DNA of 24,223 bases, taken from positions 1 to 24,223 of the forward strand of contig CAYTFZ010000031.1 of the NCBI GenBank assembly GCA_964437215.1. The letters are read 5' to 3'. The stretch is from JAAYAN01 sp964437215. GTDB taxonomy: Bacteria > Bacteroidota > Ignavibacteria > Ignavibacteriales > Melioribacteraceae. This document shows, piece by piece, positions 7,280 to 15,639 of this stretch (positions are counted from its first letter, which is position 1; each line of letters begins with the position of its first letter). The notes beneath the pieces were generated by a model that saw nothing but the letters and a program-made list of their open reading frames with translations, ran no database searches and had not been told where the DNA came from. The position numbers were made by a program, and so were the translations under genes.

Positions 7280-8194
7280 CTAAAACAAATCGATGTTTGC
7301 ATCAACATTAATACCTTTATCTTGAATTTGTTCAAGTAATATTTCCGTTAACTTTTTTAATTGCTCTAAAGATTTCTTCATATCGTTTACTATCTGCTCA
7401 TCGTATACAATTTTGCCAATATTGTTTTTCCCGCTTTTTATTTCATCCGAAAAATTATTTAACTTAGTTAAAAGTGAATCGGATTTAACAAGAACCGAAT
7501 TTAATTGAGTAATAGAATTTTTTAAAGGTTCTTTAGTATCAGAAATCAGTTCATTCCCTCCATTTAAAAATTCATTCCCCGAATCAATTAGGTTTTTAAA
7601 ACCTTCTTTGTTCTCGTTCAGTATACTGTTCAGATTTGTTATTGTACGTTTCATTTCGGTAAAAGAGCTTTTCATATCAGCCAAAAATACTTCATCGCCG
7701 GCAAACTTATTAATTCCTGTAACAGCAATTTTTAACTGATGAACCAAATCAATAAGATCGCTTTGTACTGAACTTAATGCTGCCATTGCAGTGGAAACAT
7801 CACCGGCAAATTTTCCTTTTTGCAGAACTTTAAAATCCATTGACCTATCGGAATATCCTTGCTTTATCTGAATTATTTTACCTCCCATTAAGTCGAGCAT
7901 CATTACAGAAAATTCCGCATCTTCTTTTATTTTAATATTTTTATCGAGTACAACATTAACAATTACGCCATCGTCACTGATATTAATAAAATTTACATAA
8001 CCTTTTTTAACCCCATTTAAAGCAACAGGATCTCCGGGTTCTAATCCTGCAACAGAATCGAATGAAATATTCAAGTTAACTTTTTCATCAAAGGGATTGA
8101 TATTTTTTGCCCACCCAATTACCCAAACAACAAGAATTATTGCAATGATTGTAAGAATTCCGACTTTAACTTCCGATTTTCTGCTGTTTTTCAT
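7280..8194 (-). CDS. MCE/MlaD-family membrane-anchored lipid-transport protein
   Basis: MCE (MlaD-like) proteins form hexameric rings that carry lipids between the inner and outer membranes, normally with an MlaE permease and MlaF ATPase. This 304-residue protein has one N-terminal membrane anchor (about residues 9-30). The MCE domain (about 38-115) shows the hallmark GLEPGDPVALNGVKKGYV at 50-67. The C-terminal half (about 125-300) is predicted long helix, expected to be periplasmic. It resembles other MlaD/YrbD proteins and not full mammalian-cell-entry operons. No permease or ATPase gene adjoins it, so it is an orphan subunit here. Its ATG lies inside the end of the upstream small gene (29-bp overlap), and acpS follows at 3 bp. 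Confidence 0.9.
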   Translation of the reverse strand: MKNSRKSEVKVGILTIIAIILVVWVIGWAKNINPFDEKVNLNISFDSVAGLEPGDPVALNGVKKGYVNFINISDDGVIVNVVLDKNIKIKEDAEFSVMMLDLMGGKIIQIKQGYSDRSMDFKVLQKGKFAGDVSTAMAALSSVQSDLIDLVHQLKIAVTGINKFAGDEVFLADMKSSFTEMKRTITNLNSILNENKEGFKNLIDSGNEFLNGGNELISDTKEPLKNSITQLNSVLVKSDSLLTKLNNFSDEIKSGKNNIGKIVYDEQIVNDMKKSLEQLKKLTEILLEQIQDKGINVDANIDLF

Positions 8195-8540
8195 TTGTTC
8201 CGGCCATGTTTTTTATATTTTCAATTTCTTCACTGCTTAAATTTTTATCGCTGAGAGCATTTTCTAAAATTAAAATAAAATTCTTTGCTTCTTTAACAGA
8301 CTCCCAAATATCTTTTTTTTCAAGTATTTTTACAAATTCATTTTTGTTCTTTTCTAAAAATTCTTTATCCTTTAATTCAAGACCTCTTATTTTTTCTTCA
8401 AGCCCAGAAAAAACATAGCTGAGAGCTTCTCTTTTTGCATAAGAATAAATTTCGTTACCATATTTTAAATAAACATAATAACCCGCGCCAGCAATAATTA
8501 TAGCAATAAAGAATATTTTAATTGTGCACCCTTTAAGCAT
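8166..8540 (-). CDS. Small membrane-anchored helical protein of unknown function
   Basis: I do not recognise this 124-residue protein. Residues about 8-26 form a strongly hydrophobic segment (IKIFFIAIIIAGAGYYVYL) that should anchor it in the inner membrane. The rest is charged, rich in Lys and Glu and predicted helical, probably periplasmic. A Cys at position 5 precedes the hydrophobic stretch, so it is not a lipobox. The gene is wedged between a CNNM/CorC gene (8-bp overlap) and the MCE gene (29-bp overlap), strong evidence that it is real and translationally coupled to both. By position it may be an accessory of the MCE protein or of the CNNM protein. That is inference only. Confidence 0.75.
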   Translation of the reverse strand: MLKGCTIKIFFIAIIIAGAGYYVYLKYGNEIYSYAKREALSYVFSGLEEKIRGLELKDKEFLEKNKNEFVKILEKKDIWESVKEAKNFILILENALSDKNLSSEEIENIKNMAGTNEKQQKIGS

Positions 8541-9828
8541 CTAATTCCTTGCTGATTACTTTAAGAATATGAATTTTATTTATTCTGTTATTAGTAATTT
8601 CTTTTACAGCAAATTGGTAATCCTTAAAAACAAACTTATAATCCAGCTCCGGTATTTTTCCTGAATGGTTAAAAATAAAACCTGCAATTGTATCATAATC
8701 ATCATTTTCTGATGAAAGATCAGTTTGCAAAAGATTGTTAATTTCATCTATTGATACTTTTCCTATAACAAGATATTCATTATCATTTATTACCGATATT
8801 TCCTGTTCATCGTCATCATATTCATCCTTAATTTCGCCAACAATTTCTTCAAGAATGTCCTCCATCGTGATAAGTCCTGCAGTACCTCCGTATTCATCAA
8901 CAACAATTCCAACATGCATATTCATTTTCTGGAAATCCTGCATCAGGTCGCTTATAAGCTTATTTTCGGGTATAAACATAGCTTTGCGTGCTATTTTTGT
9001 AAGCAGAAGTTTTTTTCTTAATTCTAAACTTGTAAAATATGGAAGCAAATCTTTTGCGTATATAATTCCTTCAATTTCGTCTATGTTATCTTTGAACAAC
9101 GGAATTCTGCTGTGACCAGATTCTGTAACAATTCTTATAAGTTCATCAAAATCAGTATCCGACGAAACCGCTACAATATCAACCCTCGGAGTCATTACTT
9201 CTCTAACGGTAACAGTTTTAAAAGAAACAATTCCTTGAATTAGTTCTTGTTCTCCTTCTTCAATAGTTCCTTTTTCAAGACTGATTTCAGCTAAATCATT
9301 AATTTCTGATGGAAATAATGCTGTATTTCCTTTATTCAGATTCATTTTTGATGTTATAAATTTAATAAGATCTGTAAGAACTTTAGCAATCGGGAATAAT
9401 ATAACACTCACCCAATACAATGGAACGGCAACTATTTTTGCAAATCCTATTGGATGTTTTGCAGCCCAGACTTTAGGAGTAATTTCTCCTACAATTAAAA
9501 TTACAATTGTTGTAACTACTATTTGGAGAATAATTGCAACATCAATACTAATTTTAAAATATTCTGCTGCAGTAAAAGCAAAAGTAACAGCTATTATGGA
9601 TGTACCGACATTAACTAATGTATTCCCAATCAGAATTGTAACTAAAAGTCTTCTTGGTGCATCAAGAAGACTTATTATTGTTTTTGCAAAAATATTGTTT
9701 TCCTTTTTCAGATCTTTGATTTTAATATTATCAATTGAAAATAATGAAACCTCGGAACCTGAAAAAAAACCGGACGCAACTAGAAATAATAATAAGAGCG
9801 CTAAATTAATAAACCCATCGGTATCCAA
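8533..9828 (-). CDS. CNNM/CorC (hemolysin C-like) membrane protein with CBS pair
   Basis: This family (HlyC/CorC, YfjD/PaeA, GldE in Bacteroidota) is linked to Mg2+ or other cation efflux. The 431-residue protein has a DUF21/CNNM transmembrane domain (about 1-190, with FFSGSEVSLFS near 21-31 and GEITPKVWA near 114), a pair of CBS domains (about 205-330, VMTPRVDIVAV and VVDEYGGTAGLI) and a C-terminal CorC/HlyC domain (about 345-425). The only plausible start is TTG at 9828, because an in-frame stop lies two codons upstream and the protein matches the family from its first residues. The gene follows ssb by 31 bp and overlaps the next gene by 8 bp. GldE identity is possible but cannot be claimed without gliding genes nearby. 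Confidence 0.93.
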   Translation of the reverse strand: MDTDGFINLALLLLFLVASGFFSGSEVSLFSIDNIKIKDLKKENNIFAKTIISLLDAPRRLLVTILIGNTLVNVGTSIIAVTFAFTAAEYFKISIDVAIILQIVVTTIVILIVGEITPKVWAAKHPIGFAKIVAVPLYWVSVILFPIAKVLTDLIKFITSKMNLNKGNTALFPSEINDLAEISLEKGTIEEGEQELIQGIVSFKTVTVREVMTPRVDIVAVSSDTDFDELIRIVTESGHSRIPLFKDNIDEIEGIIYAKDLLPYFTSLELRKKLLLTKIARKAMFIPENKLISDLMQDFQKMNMHVGIVVDEYGGTAGLITMEDILEEIVGEIKDEYDDDEQEISVINDNEYLVIGKVSIDEINNLLQTDLSSENDDYDTIAGFIFNHSGKIPELDYKFVFKDYQFAVKEITNNRINKIHILKVISKELDA

Positions 9829-9859
9829 ATATTACTTAACCTATATTGTTATACATATT

Positions 9860-10291
9860 TTAAAATGGCAGATCGTTATTTTCTTCAGTGCTTCCGCCAA
9901 TTTCACTGCTTGTTTCCGCAACGTGGGATATACTGTTTCCCGGATTATAATTTTCATCTCTCCCTTCAAGAAGAATTATTCCGGAAGAATCTGTAACAAC
10001 TTCAGTAAAATATTGTTTTATACCGTCTTTTTCGTAATCTCTTTTACTCAGTCTTCCTTCAACATACACTTTTTTACCTTTAATTAGTTTTTCTTTTACA
10101 AAATCCGAAAGGTTAAAAGCTACTACATTATGCCAGGTAGTTTCATTTGTCCATTGCCCGTCTTTGTTTTTATAACTGTGAGTAGTAGCCAAAGAAAATG
10201 AAGTAACCGAAGCATTATTCGGGGTAAATCTTGTTTCGGCATCTTTTCCGATATTGCCGATTAACATAATTTTGTTCAAAGAAAAAGCCAT
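9860..10291 (-). CDS. ssb: Single-stranded DNA-binding protein
   Basis: SSB coats single-stranded DNA during replication, recombination and repair, and recruits partners through its C-terminal tip. The 143-residue protein starts with the typical MLIGNIGKDAETRFT region, continues through an OB fold (about 1-108) with TTWHNVVAF and KGKKVYVEGRLSKRDY, then has a short acidic linker and the conserved tip NNDLPF. The ATG is preceded by GGAGG at 4 bases' spacing. It opens the leftward run ssb-CNNM-unknown-MCE-acpS-mnmA. A 72-bp spacer separates it from the porin gene upstream, and I see no strong promoter in it beyond weak AT-rich matches. Confidence 0.96.
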   Translation of the reverse strand: MAFSLNKIMLIGNIGKDAETRFTPNNASVTSFSLATTHSYKNKDGQWTNETTWHNVVAFNLSDFVKEKLIKGKKVYVEGRLSKRDYEKDGIKQYFTEVVTDSSGIILLEGRDENYNPGNSISHVAETSSEIGGSTEENNDLPF

Positions 10292-10363
10292 ACTACCTCC
10301 GTATTTTTAACTAAAAGAATATCTCTATTATTTATTTATAAATAATTGAACAGTTAATTTTCT

Positions 10364-11683
10364 TTATAATTTAAATGATAGGTTCAAGCTGAATAAATCC
10401 GCTCTGGTTTCATAAAAACCATTTAAGGGAATTTTACTGATTGGTATAAATTCCCCTGAAGTATTTATTTCTCTGTCGTAGAAATAAATATACAAATACG
10501 ATGCATCAACTGTCATATAATCTGTAACATCATAACCTGCTCCAATATTCATCCCGATTCTGTCGGCATCAGGTAATGTAAAATCAAGCCTTTCATCCCT
10601 AATAGGATTTTTATCGAAATAAACTCCACCACGTACGCGGAATGATTCTAAGGCTTTATATTCGCCTCCAATTCTGGCAATCCAGCTGTTCTTATATTTT
10701 CTTGTAGATGTACTTATATTTTTGCCGTTTTCCGGATTTTTCCATTCATTGAATTCAATTTCAAGTTTATCATAACTTTCCCAAGCGTTAAATTGAAAAT
10801 CAGCAACAATTTTATGACCTTCGGGACTTCTGTATGCAACACCGGTAGTAAATACAATAGGTACTGTTAAAGGAGCATTTATGGGTCCGTGAGGATAACC
10901 GACAGCCATTCTTCCTAAAATGAGACTTTCGTAAGCTGAAAGGATACTTGGTATTTTAGGTAAAGTTAACTCTGCATCTCCTTCCATTTCGTAACGTATC
11001 TGGCTTTTAAATGAGGCGCCGATGGAAAATTCTTTCCAAGGAAAATATAAAATGCCAGCATTAAAACCGTATGATATTGCGTCTCCAGTCATTTTCAGGT
11101 GTATGTCATCTAAAGGAATAACTGTTCCATTCATAGGATTTGTAAATGCTGCAGCAATTTTTCTGGTTATCAAAACATCTGCATACGATAAAGTTAAGCC
11201 GAAACTTGCTGAAAAATTATCAGTAACCTTATATGCAATTACCGGAGATAAATTGAAGGTTCGCACTTCTGTCTCGAGAGCATTATATCTTCCAACCCAA
11301 TTTTCATCCCATTTTGTGCCGAGTCCGAATGGATTATTAAAACCCAGACCGATGAAAAGTTTTTCATTTAACTGCTGGGTAAAATAAAAATTCACAGGTG
11401 TGAAAAATTGTTTTTCCAATGATGATGAAGTTTTTTGAGGATCAGGACCTGTAAATGTGCTTGTGGGATATATTAAGGTAGCACCTAAACTAATATTAGT
11501 GCCTGGCAATTGTGTGATACCTGCTGCATTAAAATAAACTGCCGATGGGTCATCAGCAAGACCGGTAAAAGCGCCACCCATAGACATAGCTCTTGAACCA
11601 TGTTCATTTATTTGAAATCCGCTTGCAAAAAGTCCGGCTGAAAATATTGTAGCAAATAATACTGTAGAAATATTTCTTAACAC
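10364..11683 (-). CDS. OmpP1/FadL/TodX-family outer-membrane transport protein
   Basis: FadL-type beta-barrels carry hydrophobic compounds such as fatty acids or aromatics across the outer membrane. The 439-residue protein has an N-terminal signal peptide (about 1-20, cut near FASG). The signature start of the mature protein, FQINEHGSRAMSMGGAFTGLADDPSAVYFNAAGI in pieces across 23-56, corresponds to the FadL plug. The rest shows alternating strands ending in the aromatic/hydrophobic pattern LFSLNLSFKL, typical of barrel closure. The start is GTG at 11683 with a perfect AGGAGG 4 bases upstream; the next Met would remove the signal peptide. It stands alone, 105 bp after mutS2. The substrate cannot be read from sequence. 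Confidence 0.93.
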   Translation of the reverse strand: MLRNISTVLFATIFSAGLFASGFQINEHGSRAMSMGGAFTGLADDPSAVYFNAAGITQLPGTNISLGATLIYPTSTFTGPDPQKTSSSLEKQFFTPVNFYFTQQLNEKLFIGLGFNNPFGLGTKWDENWVGRYNALETEVRTFNLSPVIAYKVTDNFSASFGLTLSYADVLITRKIAAAFTNPMNGTVIPLDDIHLKMTGDAISYGFNAGILYFPWKEFSIGASFKSQIRYEMEGDAELTLPKIPSILSAYESLILGRMAVGYPHGPINAPLTVPIVFTTGVAYRSPEGHKIVADFQFNAWESYDKLEIEFNEWKNPENGKNISTSTRKYKNSWIARIGGEYKALESFRVRGGVYFDKNPIRDERLDFTLPDADRIGMNIGAGYDVTDYMTVDASYLYIYFYDREINTSGEFIPISKIPLNGFYETRADLFSLNLSFKL

Positions 11684-11687
11684 GCTA

Positions 11688-11693
11688 CCTCCT
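11688..11693 (-). promoter_or_regulatory. Ribosome binding site fixing the GTG start of the FadL-type gene
   Basis: AGGAGG on the - strand ends 4 bases before GTG (11681-11683). It is one of the best Shine-Dalgarno sequences in the window and confirms the non-ATG start that keeps the signal peptide. Confidence 0.8.
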
Positions 11694-11788
11694 AATTAAG
11701 AATGATTATTAAGCTTCTTATACTTATGTAACCTTTTTAGATTGACAATGAGAATATAAATAAATGAAAATAATAATTCCAATTTATG

Positions 11789-14140
11789 TTACTTTAATTC
11801 TATTATTGTAACGCCGTCTCCACCGAACTCTACATTTGCGAAATAGTAATTTTTAACAGATTCGTGTTTTTTTAACAAATTCCAGACAGTATTTTTCAAT
11901 ACGCCTGTTCCCTTTCCATGAATAATTTCTAATCTCGAAGAATTTGCCAAAACTCCTTCATCAACAAATCTTACAATTTCAAACTCAACTTCTTCAGGCT
12001 TTTTTCCCCTTATATCGAGTGATAAATTAACGTTTCCTGTAAAAATGTTTGAGTAAATACTTGAACTAGTATTTTCGGATAATGGTTTTTTAATCTTAAT
12101 TAAATTACTGAGTTTTACTTTTAGCTTTATACTTCCAGCAAAAATAACAGCATTATTTTTTTCTTCTACCAATTCACTTACAATTCCTTCTGTAGAAGTA
12201 TCTTTTATTCTAACATAATCGCCGCAAGCAATTTTAACTGTTTCTTCAATGTTTTCTGTTTTAATTTTTTCTTTAGAAAACTTGATTGTCTCTTCTTTCA
12301 ATTTTTCAATTTTTTGTTTTTCCTGCTTAATTACTTCTTTATCGGCATTAGTTTCTCTTATTCGTTTAATAGTAGATTCAAACTCTTTATTAATATTATT
12401 AAGATATCTTTCTGCCTGATCCTTAGCCTGCTTTATTATTTCATTTTTTTGCTGATTAAGTTTTTTAAGCTGCCCTTCATATAAATTTGTTAAACCGCTT
12501 AATCGCGTATTTTCAATTTCATAAGTTTTTAATTTTTGCTCAAGAGTGTGTGATTTAGTTTCGAGGCTGATAATTAATTCTTCTACTTTGCTTTTTTTTG
12601 TATCGAGATATTCTTTTGCTGTATTTATAAATTCTTCATCAAATCCAATTCTTTTTGCTACTTCAAAAGCATAACTGGAACCGGGAATTCCTTGTCTGAA
12701 CTTATAAGTCGGCATTAATTTTTCATTATCAAATTCCATCGAAGCATTTTGAAATCCTTCAATATTATCTGCAACAATTTTCAGGTTTCCGTGATGAGTG
12801 CTTGCAAGAACTATTGCTTTTTTTTTCATCAGACTTAATAAAATGGAGGTTGCCAATGCCGAACCTTCTGCTGGGTCAGTTCCCGTTCCTATTTCATCGA
12901 GTAAAACAAGAGTATTTTCGTTGGCATTGTCAATTATGCTTTTAATGTTTTTTAAGTGAGAACTGAATGTACTGAGATCGTCTTCAATTGATTGGTCATC
13001 GCCGATATCAGCTAAAACTTTATCAATAAAATGGAAATTAGAATCCGGATGTACAGGAATATGAATTCCAGAATGCGCAAGCAAAACAAGCAGACCAAAA
13101 GTTTTAAGTGCCACTGTTTTGCCGCCGGCATTAGGTCCGGTTATTATAATTACTCTATCATTCTTTATTTCAATATTAAGAGGAACTGTTTTTTCATTTC
13201 CAAGTTTTTTTACCAAGCTCGGATGTTTTCCGTTAATAATCTGGAAACTTGAACTACTATCAAAAGAAGGAAACGCACCTATTATTTCAATTGAATATTT
13301 TGCCCGTGCAAAAATAGAATCTATTTTAGAAATTGTATTTAATGCTTGAACAAGTAATAGCGTGTTTTCTCCGATTTTTCTTGTTATTGTATAAAGAATT
13401 TTATCAATTTCTCTTTTTTCAGCAAAAGTTAAAGATAATATTTCATTGTTCATATCAAGCGTTTCTTCCGGTTCAATATAAACTGTCTGCCCAGTGGATG
13501 ATTCCGAATGGATGAATCCTTTTACTTGCCGCTTATACTCAACCTTTACAGGCAGTACAATCCGTCCGTCCCGCATAGTAATATATTCTTCTTGAACAAG
13601 ATATTTTTCACTGTACGTTTTAAGTATTCTATTAACAATTTTTCTTAGATTATCCTTTTTTTCTATAATCTTTTTTCTTATTGTTTTTAGATTTTCACTG
13701 GCATTATCCGATATATCCCCTTTCTCATCAAATATTTTTTCGATGTGATGTTCCAGCACTTTATCAATAAAAAGATTTTGTATCACTTTTGTTAGCTGGG
13801 TTTCATTTTTAATTCTGCTGTTTAAATAATTGAATATTTTTCGACTTAGCTGCATTAATACAAGAATGTACTTTATTTCTTTTATATCAAGAATACTACC
13901 TTCAATTTTTGCTTTATACAAAGAATCTGTTAAATCGGGCAGATATTCAAAAGGCGGGTAATCAGATTCAATCAAAATAGTTTTAGCTTCGGAAACAATT
14001 TCTCCTTCTTTTATAACTTCTTCTTTATTTATTAAAGGAGTAAGATTATGTATCTCAGATTTCCCATTTTCAGTAGAAGCAATTCCGGCAATTTTCTCTA
14101 ATATCTTTTCAAATTCTAGTTTATCTTTGATATCTTTCAT
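11789..14140 (-). CDS. mutS2: Endonuclease/ATPase MutS2 with Smr domain
   Basis: MutS2 is a MutS-like ATPase with a C-terminal nuclease domain. It acts on branched DNA and, in some bacteria, on collided ribosomes. From ATG 14140 it has 783 residues, the usual size. Visible parts: the clamp/core region, the Walker A GPNAGGKT (335-342), the Walker B/ABC region LVLLDEIGTGTDP (411-423), STHHGNLK (448-455), a long coiled coil (about 510-640), a KOW-like segment, and a C-terminal Smr domain with LDIRGKK (from 708) and HGKGTG (741-746). The ATPase and Smr motifs are intact. A TTG start at 14173 would also be open, but it lies inside cvpA and lacks support; the ATG sits 7 bp after the cvpA stop. Confidence 0.95.
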   Translation of the reverse strand: MKDIKDKLEFEKILEKIAGIASTENGKSEIHNLTPLINKEEVIKEGEIVSEAKTILIESDYPPFEYLPDLTDSLYKAKIEGSILDIKEIKYILVLMQLSRKIFNYLNSRIKNETQLTKVIQNLFIDKVLEHHIEKIFDEKGDISDNASENLKTIRKKIIEKKDNLRKIVNRILKTYSEKYLVQEEYITMRDGRIVLPVKVEYKRQVKGFIHSESSTGQTVYIEPEETLDMNNEILSLTFAEKREIDKILYTITRKIGENTLLLVQALNTISKIDSIFARAKYSIEIIGAFPSFDSSSSFQIINGKHPSLVKKLGNEKTVPLNIEIKNDRVIIITGPNAGGKTVALKTFGLLVLLAHSGIHIPVHPDSNFHFIDKVLADIGDDQSIEDDLSTFSSHLKNIKSIIDNANENTLVLLDEIGTGTDPAEGSALATSILLSLMKKKAIVLASTHHGNLKIVADNIEGFQNASMEFDNEKLMPTYKFRQGIPGSSYAFEVAKRIGFDEEFINTAKEYLDTKKSKVEELIISLETKSHTLEQKLKTYEIENTRLSGLTNLYEGQLKKLNQQKNEIIKQAKDQAERYLNNINKEFESTIKRIRETNADKEVIKQEKQKIEKLKEETIKFSKEKIKTENIEETVKIACGDYVRIKDTSTEGIVSELVEEKNNAVIFAGSIKLKVKLSNLIKIKKPLSENTSSSIYSNIFTGNVNLSLDIRGKKPEEVEFEIVRFVDEGVLANSSRLEIIHGKGTGVLKNTVWNLLKKHESVKNYYFANVEFGGDGVTIIELK

Positions 14141-14147
14141 TATATTC

Positions 14148-14699
14148 TTACTTGTTATTAATATATTTCTCAATATTTAACGAATCAATATCATTCTTTT
14201 TTATTATATCTTCAAATAACTCTATTTTTTCAGAATCATTTCCAATTATGTAATCAATTACTGTAGGAACAATTGAATAAATATCATTAAACAGCATAGA
14301 ATTATTTTTTTCAACTTCATCCGGATAATTAAAAATGTTAAGCACTAAAAACAAAGCGCTTAAGAAGAACACGGCCTGAACAGCTCCGGATACTCCACCT
14401 AGTATTTGATTTAAGAATCTGTTTACTTTATCAATTGGATGAACAATGCGTTTTATGATTGCTACAATAAAAATAACTAATAAAAAAATAAGAATTCCGG
14501 CAACAATTTCAGAAAGATAAATATCATCATTAAAGACCGGAGATACTATTTTTGCAACATCATTGCTGAATTTAAATGAAGCGTATATTGCAGTAAAAAA
14601 ACCTATAAGTCCAATAAGTTTTCGTACTAAGCCATCTTTATATCCAAGCAAAAAAGCAATTATAACAAAAGCGATTATAATGTAATCAATATAATTCAA
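14148..14699 (-). CDS. CvpA family inner-membrane protein
   Basis: CvpA-family proteins are small inner-membrane proteins, named for colicin V production and linked in enterobacteria to envelope stress and bile resistance. This one has 183 residues with four hydrophobic segments (about 5-21, 29-46, 64-84, 103-123) and typical family features (IDYIIIAFVI, GYKDGLVRKLIGLIGFF in pieces, and a glycine-rich GGVSGAVQA near 102). The C-terminal 60 residues are charged. No ATG exists near the family start. The best start is TTG at 14699, overlapping the yqeY stop (TTGA), which suggests translational coupling. mutS2 follows 7 bp after the stop, matching the frequent cvpA-mutS2 pairing in bacteria. Confidence 0.88.
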   Translation of the reverse strand: MNYIDYIIIAFVIIAFLLGYKDGLVRKLIGLIGFFTAIYASFKFSNDVAKIVSPVFNDDIYLSEIVAGILIFLLVIFIVAIIKRIVHPIDKVNRFLNQILGGVSGAVQAVFFLSALFLVLNIFNYPDEVEKNNSMLFNDIYSIVPTVIDYIIGNDSEKIELFEDIIKKNDIDSLNIEKYINNK

Positions 14700-15148
14700 C
14701 CGATACTCAAAACCTTTTCTACAATTGTTTTTATAATTTTACCGTCAGCTTTTCCTTTAAATTCTGCAGCAGCTTTTGGCATCAGTTTGGCAAAGTGTGT
14801 TTTATCTATAGCACCTATATCTTCTGCCATCTGCTTGATTTTCAAATAGAGTTCTTCTTCACTAAGCTGTGCTGGTAAATATTCCTGTATTATTTTTAAC
14901 TCAGCTTCTTCCTGCAAAGCCAGCTCTTCCCTTCCGGCATTTCGGAATTGTTCTATTGATTCTTTCCTTTTTTTTGCTGCGGCAGTAAGCATCTTTATTT
15001 CATCTTCCGGAGTAATAGCTCTGTTTTGTCCGCTTTTTTCAAACTCTAAAATCAGTGCTCTTATTGAGCGTAACGTTGTAGTGCGTAATTTATCGCCACT
15101 TTTCATTGCATTTTTTAAATCTTCATTTATTTTTTCTGTTAAATTCAT
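14696..15148 (-). CDS. yqeY: GatB/YqeY domain-containing protein
   Basis: A YqeY-like protein, related to the C-terminal tRNA-binding tail domain of GatB and assumed to touch tRNA or amidotransferase functions; its precise role is unknown. From ATG 15148 it has 150 residues, the normal length. Visible features are the N-terminal helical bundle (INEDLKNAMKSGDKLRTTTL), AAKKRKESIEQFRNAGR, the QEYLPAQLSEEEL stretch, and the C-terminal GKADGKIIKTIVEKVL. A TTG in frame at 15160 lies within the ribosome binding site and terminator tail and is rejected. The gene begins only 11 bases after a terminator U-tract, and cvpA overlaps its stop. Confidence 0.92.
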   Translation of the reverse strand: MNLTEKINEDLKNAMKSGDKLRTTTLRSIRALILEFEKSGQNRAITPEDEIKMLTAAAKKRKESIEQFRNAGREELALQEEAELKIIQEYLPAQLSEEELYLKIKQMAEDIGAIDKTHFAKLMPKAAAEFKGKADGKIIKTIVEKVLSIG

Positions 15149-15154
15149 ATAATT

Positions 15155-15158
15155 CTCC
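15155..15158 (-). promoter_or_regulatory. Ribosome binding site of yqeY, abutting terminator
   Basis: GGAG on the - strand lies 6 bases before ATG 15148 and is directly preceded by the U-tract of the hairpin at 15159-15189. It settles the start on the ATG rather than the TTG at 15160. Confidence 0.7.
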
Positions 15159-15189
15159 AAAAAAAAAGGCAGACTAAAAGCCTGCCTTT
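15159..15189 (-). terminator. Intrinsic terminator after exbD, possibly an attenuator for yqeY
   Basis: On the - strand, AAAGGCAG (15182-15189) pairs with CTGCCTTT (15165-15172) around a nine-base loop, followed by a run of nine T (15159-15167, overlapping the stem). This is a strong textbook terminator of the exb operon. Because it ends one base before the yqeY ribosome binding site, any transcript entering yqeY from upstream must pass through it. Confidence 0.9.
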
Positions 15190-15208
15190 ATAATAATTTT
15201 TGATAAAA

Positions 15209-15622
15209 TTAAAGTTTCAGACTTGCTGAGTAGTTAATTCTAAGACAGTATGCTTTTCGTAGTTCCTGTTGAATATCGGTAACAACACCCATATTCGACG
15301 TACGGTCAACTCTTAAAGAGACAATAACTTGTGGCATATTTTCTCTTTTTTTGTACATGATATCCTGAATATCTTTTACCTGAACAATATTATCATCAAC
15401 CTGAATACGTCCATCATCTCCTACCCATATGTAGGAAACAAGTCTTTTATTTTCAATTTTTTCTATTGCTTTAGCTTCAGGAAGCTTAAACTTCACTAAT
15501 ACTTCTACCTCCCTTAAAGTTGAAGAAACAAGGAAGAATAAAAGCAACATAAATACAATGTCAGGAAGTGAAGCTGTTGGAATTTCCTGTTTAGTCGTAG
15601 CACGTTTCTTTTCAAATTTCAT
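15209..15622 (-). CDS. ExbD/TolR-family biopolymer transport protein (second copy)
   Basis: ExbD proteins sit with ExbB in the inner membrane and pass proton-motive force to TonB-dependent outer-membrane transport. The 137-residue protein has a basic cytoplasmic N terminus, one membrane helix (about 21-35), and the conserved membrane aspartate (Asp21 in LPDIVFMLLLFF) needed for proton use. The periplasmic domain ends in KAYCLRINYSASLKL. The gene starts with ATG 17 bp after the first exbD. The two ExbD proteins differ clearly in length and sequence, so they are not a recent tandem copy. It is the last gene before the terminator at 15159-15189. Confidence 0.93.
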   Translation of the reverse strand: MKFEKKRATTKQEIPTASLPDIVFMLLLFFLVSSTLREVEVLVKFKLPEAKAIEKIENKRLVSYIWVGDDGRIQVDDNIVQVKDIQDIMYKKRENMPQVIVSLRVDRTSNMGVVTDIQQELRKAYCLRINYSASLKL

Positions 15623-15639
15623 TTTTCGTACCTATTCAT

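Noticed and set aside
10332..10345. 14-bp perfect AT-only palindrome between the FadL-type gene and ssb
   Set aside because: Composition alone makes such palindromes common in this AT-rich DNA, and no binding-site family fits.
11715..11750. Promoter for the FadL-type gene (TTGTCA with TATAAG on the - strand)
   Set aside because: The elements are 20 bases apart, too far for a normal sigma-70 promoter, and no better-spaced pair was found.
14141..14173. Upstream TTG start for MutS2
   Set aside because: It lies inside cvpA with no ribosome binding site; the ATG at 14140 right after the cvpA stop fits the family N terminus.
15149..15160. TTG start of YqeY four codons upstream
   Set aside because: It overlaps the Shine-Dalgarno and the terminator tail, which serve the ATG at 15148.
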